This document shows positions 23,255 to 25,555 of a DNA stretch of 25,555 nucleotides, in pieces. Source of the stretch: CAYWXV01 sp964462535 (GTDB lineage: Bacteria; Bacteroidota; Ignavibacteria; OLB7); NCBI GenBank assembly GCA_964462535.1, contig CAYWXV010000037.1:1-25555 (forward strand), in the 5' to 3' direction. The notes below the pieces were generated by a model. It ran no database searches, was not told the origin of the DNA, and worked only from the letters and a program-made list of their open reading frames with translations. Within the stretch, counting starts at the first letter, position 1. Each line of letters starts with the position of its first letter. Both the position numbers and the translations under genes were made by a program.

Positions 23255-24472
23255 ATGCCCAGCATTCTTCCCCCACTCACTAATTGGGTTCGCTCCTCCA
23301 CCGGCGGCCTCCCCCCAACATTCTGGTACCTCTGGGTCGGCATCTTCATCAGCAGGATCGGCAACTTCGTCATGCCGTTCCTCAGCATCTATCTCACGAC
23401 GCAGCGGGGGTTTACTATCTCGCAGGCGGGCCTGACCGTTGCCTCGTACGCGGCAGGTGCTATGGTGGCCACGCTGGTCGGTGGCACCCTTGCGGACCGC
23501 ATTGGCCGCCGTCGCACACTTCTCCTTAGCCTCCTGGCAGGACCCGTATTTCTGATGGGTCTACCATTCGCCGAGCATCCGATTCTGATCGTGATGCTGA
23601 CGTTCGCCGTCGGCGCTATCTATGAACTCTATCGCCCGGCCGCGATCGCTGCCATCTCCGACGTCGTTCCACCGACGGATCGACAGCGCGCCTTTGCATT
23701 GCAGTACTGGGTCATCAATCTCGGCTTCGCAATCGGTGTCTCCCTCGCTGGATTTCTCGCTACCAACGGGTACATCTGGCTGTTCGTCTTCGACGCGCTC
23801 ACCACGTTTCTCTATGGCATCGTGGTATTCCTCAAAGTGCCGGAGACACGTCCCGCAACTGTCACGCCCCGTCCATGGTTGATGCATACCTCCATACCAT
23901 TCAGACAGGGGGCGTTCGTCGGTCTCTTCCTGATTACCCTGGCACTTGCGAGTGTACTGAACCTGTCGCAGTCGATACTCCCGATCGAGATTACCAACGA
24001 CGGGTTGTCTCCTGATCAGTACGGTCCACTGATTGCCCTGAACGGCATACTGATCATTCTCTTCCAACCATTCGTCGCGGCTCTTTCACGTCGATTTCAG
24101 ATGTCGAGTGTTCTTGCCGTTGCGGCACTACTCCTCGGTATCGGGTTCGGGGCGACAGCGATTGTCGACAACATCCCCGGTTACGCCGGCTCCATTGCCC
24201 TGTGGACGTTCGCGGAAATGGCCTGGCTTCCGCTCAGCTCGACACTGATCACCCACCTGGCTCCATCAGATCTCCGTGGTTCCTATCAGGGCGCCTATGG
24301 CCTCAGTTGGGCGATAGCGGGGGGCATCGGTCCCTCGCTGGGCGGTCTTGTGTTGGAGCATCTTGGGTCGGGAGTTCTGTGGGGGAGCTGCATTCTTATC
24401 GGCGCAATCGCCGCGCTCGGCTTTCTCCGTCTTGGACCATCGATTCGAGCTGCAACCCCGACCCCAGCCTGA
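23255..24472 (+). CDS. MFS transporter, drug/H+ antiporter type
   Basis: A 405-residue inner-membrane protein with 12 predicted helices. The MFS signature (motif A) between helices 2 and 3 is GGTLADRIGRRRT at residues 76-88. The N terminus FWYLWVGIFISRIGNFVMPF with LSIYLTTQRGFT and GGLPP before it matches the MdtH/YceL-like efflux group. A central loop lies near KVPETRPATVTPRPW, and the second half repeats the six-helix plan. Likely role: proton-driven export of small molecules; the substrate is unknown. ATG 23255 is the first start in frame; no strong ribosome site. Confidence 0.9.
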   Translation: MPSILPPLTNWVRSSTGGLPPTFWYLWVGIFISRIGNFVMPFLSIYLTTQRGFTISQAGLTVASYAAGAMVATLVGGTLADRIGRRRTLLLSLLAGPVFLMGLPFAEHPILIVMLTFAVGAIYELYRPAAIAAISDVVPPTDRQRAFALQYWVINLGFAIGVSLAGFLATNGYIWLFVFDALTTFLYGIVVFLKVPETRPATVTPRPWLMHTSIPFRQGAFVGLFLITLALASVLNLSQSILPIEITNDGLSPDQYGPLIALNGILIILFQPFVAALSRRFQMSSVLAVAALLLGIGFGATAIVDNIPGYAGSIALWTFAEMAWLPLSSTLITHLAPSDLRGSYQGAYGLSWAIAGGIGPSLGGLVLEHLGSGVLWGSCILIGAIAALGFLRLGPSIRAATPTPA

Positions 24473-24589
24473 AGCGTCGTTCGTCACGCACCCACGTTCG
24501 GGCGTTGCGAGCTCGGCCGGTTGTTGATACTATTGTTCCATTCTCATGTAGAACACCCCGTCGCCCCGCAGCCCAAGACAAACTGCGTC

Positions 24590-24880
24590 ATGACTGAATA
24601 CATTCTGCTGATACACGACAACACGGTCACCCCATCCACTGCAGAGGAGTGGGATCGCTTCTTCGCGAGCGCGCGACAGAGCGGAATGTTCAAGGGTGGG
24701 AGTGAGATAGGAAGGCGAGAGACCCTCGGTGGTGGAACGGTCACCGGATCGTCGGCTCATATTGTCGGATACATGCGGTTCGATACCGACGATAAAGGGA
24801 CTCTCCTGGAATTGCTGACTCAGCATCCGGTTCTGGTGCATGGCGGCACTGTAGAGTTGTGCGAGCTTCCGAGGTCGTAA
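24590..24880 (+). CDS. YCII-related (DGPF-like) protein
   Basis: A 96-residue cytosolic protein. The opening MTEYILLIHDN, then EEWDRFFASARQSGMFKGGS, RRETLGGGTVTG and the closing LLTQHPVLVHGGTVELCELP are typical of YCII/DGPF proteins, small ferredoxin-fold enzymes or binding proteins with unknown substrates. The frame is open upstream to 24521, but ATG 24590 is where the family sequence begins. Confidence 0.87.
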   Translation: MTEYILLIHDNTVTPSTAEEWDRFFASARQSGMFKGGSEIGRRETLGGGTVTGSSAHIVGYMRFDTDDKGTLLELLTQHPVLVHGGTVELCELPRS

Positions 24881-24912
24881 CCCTGAGCGCCTACACGATC
24901 CTTGGTATTCTC

Positions 24913-24940
24913 AAACGCAGAGGGACGCAGAGGTTTAGGA
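24913..24940. repeat. Dispersed repeat B, copy 4, inverted
   Basis: AAACGCAGAGGGACGCAGAG followed by GTTTAGGA: two GCAGAGG units, the reverse complement of the copies at 1310 and 12898. It lies 33 bases after the YCII gene and just before the VOC gene. Confidence 0.82.
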
Positions 24941-24980
24941 AGCAGTAGTCTCGTTGGTTTACAATTACTCGCCTTCTCAA

Positions 24981-25382
24981 GTGGATAAAGCAGATATCGC
25001 CGGCATCGCCCCGTTCTTCATCGTCAGGAATGTTCCAGACGCGCTGTCGTTCTATCGCGACCAGCTGGGGTTCGATATCACGTATCAGGGACCAGACGCC
25101 GATGACGTTTTCTTCGGCATTGTTCAGCGGGGCGCCGCGATGATCATGCTCAAGGACGTTGACGTCGATCCGCTCCCGAACAACGTGTGTGGCGCCCAGC
25201 GCGGAGAGGCACGTTGGGACGCTTACCTCTACGTTCCCGATCCAGACCGACTGGCGGAAGAATTCGCATCGCGCAACGTCGAACTCTTCCAACCAATTCA
25301 GGACTCCGATGACGGCCTGCGTGGATTCGAAGTAAAGGACATCGATGGATATGTTCTCTACTTCGGTCGCCCACGCACGTGA
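24981..25382 (+). CDS. VOC-superfamily protein
   Basis: A 133-residue cytosolic protein. Unit one: GIAPFFIVRNVPDALSFYRD with QLGFDITYQG, then FFGIVQRGAAMIMLKDV. Unit two: WDAYLYVPDPDRLAEEFASR and GFEVKDIDGYVLYFGRP. The final D-x-DG motif has Tyr in place of the usual metal-binding Glu (VLYFG), so it may be a binding protein. The start is uncertain: GTG at 24981 or TTG at 24954, which lies just past repeat B copy 4. I use the GTG, giving a normal family length. Confidence 0.84.
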   Translation: MDKADIAGIAPFFIVRNVPDALSFYRDQLGFDITYQGPDADDVFFGIVQRGAAMIMLKDVDVDPLPNNVCGAQRGEARWDAYLYVPDPDRLAEEFASRNVELFQPIQDSDDGLRGFEVKDIDGYVLYFGRPRT

Positions 25383-25460
25383 CGAATTCATGAGCAATCC
25401 GAGAGCCGTACCGCGGACGGTGCCGCCCGGCTCGAATGCCTTTGCTAGCAACACCCCGAC

Positions 25461-25555
25461 ATGAGCGCGACCCCCTCTCCCCACTCAGACAACACGCTCC
25501 ACATCAGCGCTATCTGCTCCGTTGCACTACTGGCAGCGCGCGCGTTCCAGTGGGA
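25461..25555 (+). CDS. Possible gene start, cut by window end
   Basis: ATG at 25461 opens a frame that runs to the end: MSATPSPHSDNTLHISAICS, then VALLAARAFQW. The hydrophobic part (ISAICSVALLAA) could be the first membrane helix or a signal sequence. Too short to classify. Confidence 0.4.
   Translation, partial: MSATPSPHSDNTLHISAICSVALLAARAFQW

Noticed and set aside
1288..24940. Integron-type attC sites in the B repeats
   Set aside because: GTTGAAT at 12916 fits GTTRRRY and the AACGCAA...TTGCGTT stem at 1288 recalls a folded attC. But most copies do not match the core, no paired RYYYAAC is found, two copies are inverted, several adjacent genes overlap or have no site between them, and there is no integrase.

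Overview
This is about 25.5 kb of moderately GC-rich bacterial DNA (I estimate the upper fifties percent GC). It carries about 32 well-supported protein genes plus three weak ones. Every gene I can support lies on the + strand. I see no rRNA, tRNA, CRISPR array, transposase, integrase or phage gene. The organism cannot be named from the sequence. A cytoplasmic TPR protein ending in a LuxR-type helix-turn-helix, several TPR proteins, mixed use of Shine-Dalgarno sites and abundant short intergenic repeats would suit the wider Bacteroidota/Chlorobiota (for example Ignavibacteria or Kapabacteria-like) or Gemmatimonadota. This is an inference. The window is a scaffold, because it contains a 100-N gap.

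Layout. Positions 1-397 hold GC-rich hairpin and tandem repeats with no gene. Positions 398-5146 hold a SAM methyltransferase, a small ferredoxin-fold-like protein, an ArsB-like permease, a HAD phosphatase, a DHFR/RibD-like reductase and a conserved unknown. Positions 5261-9734 hold a secreted TPR protein, SRPBCC, DUF1801, GNAT and DUF1772-like proteins and a second methyltransferase. Positions 9985-12822 hold a cupin, a six-helix membrane protein, and a phosphoribosyltransferase overlapping an unknown gene. Positions 12973-15960 hold a VOC protein and then a tight operon: pentapeptide-repeat protein, HAD phosphatase, small winged-helix-like protein, DUF1801 protein and an exported VOC protein. 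Positions 16062-19745 hold DUF2200 (split by the gap), a second DHFR-like reductase, a DUF1905/YdeI protein and the TPR-LuxR regulator. Positions 19933-25555 hold a secreted alpha/beta hydrolase, an unknown gene, a VanW-family protein, an MFS transporter, a YCII-like protein, a third VOC protein and a truncated start.

The genes do not form one pathway. Most are single, small, self-contained accessory enzymes from families that recur within the window: two methyltransferases, two HADs, two DHFR-like, two DUF1801, three VOC and two TPR proteins. This resembles a store of stress, detoxification and resistance-type functions. The intergenic spaces carry short dispersed repeats built from CTCCGCG or CTCTGCG units. 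In places these touch or enter genes: one copy encodes the last 12 residues of the VanW protein, and one supplies the only conventional start codon of a HAD phosphatase. The N gap is almost certainly a scaffolding artefact, since the same 55 bases stand on both sides of it and removing the duplication restores a complete 117-residue DUF2200 gene.
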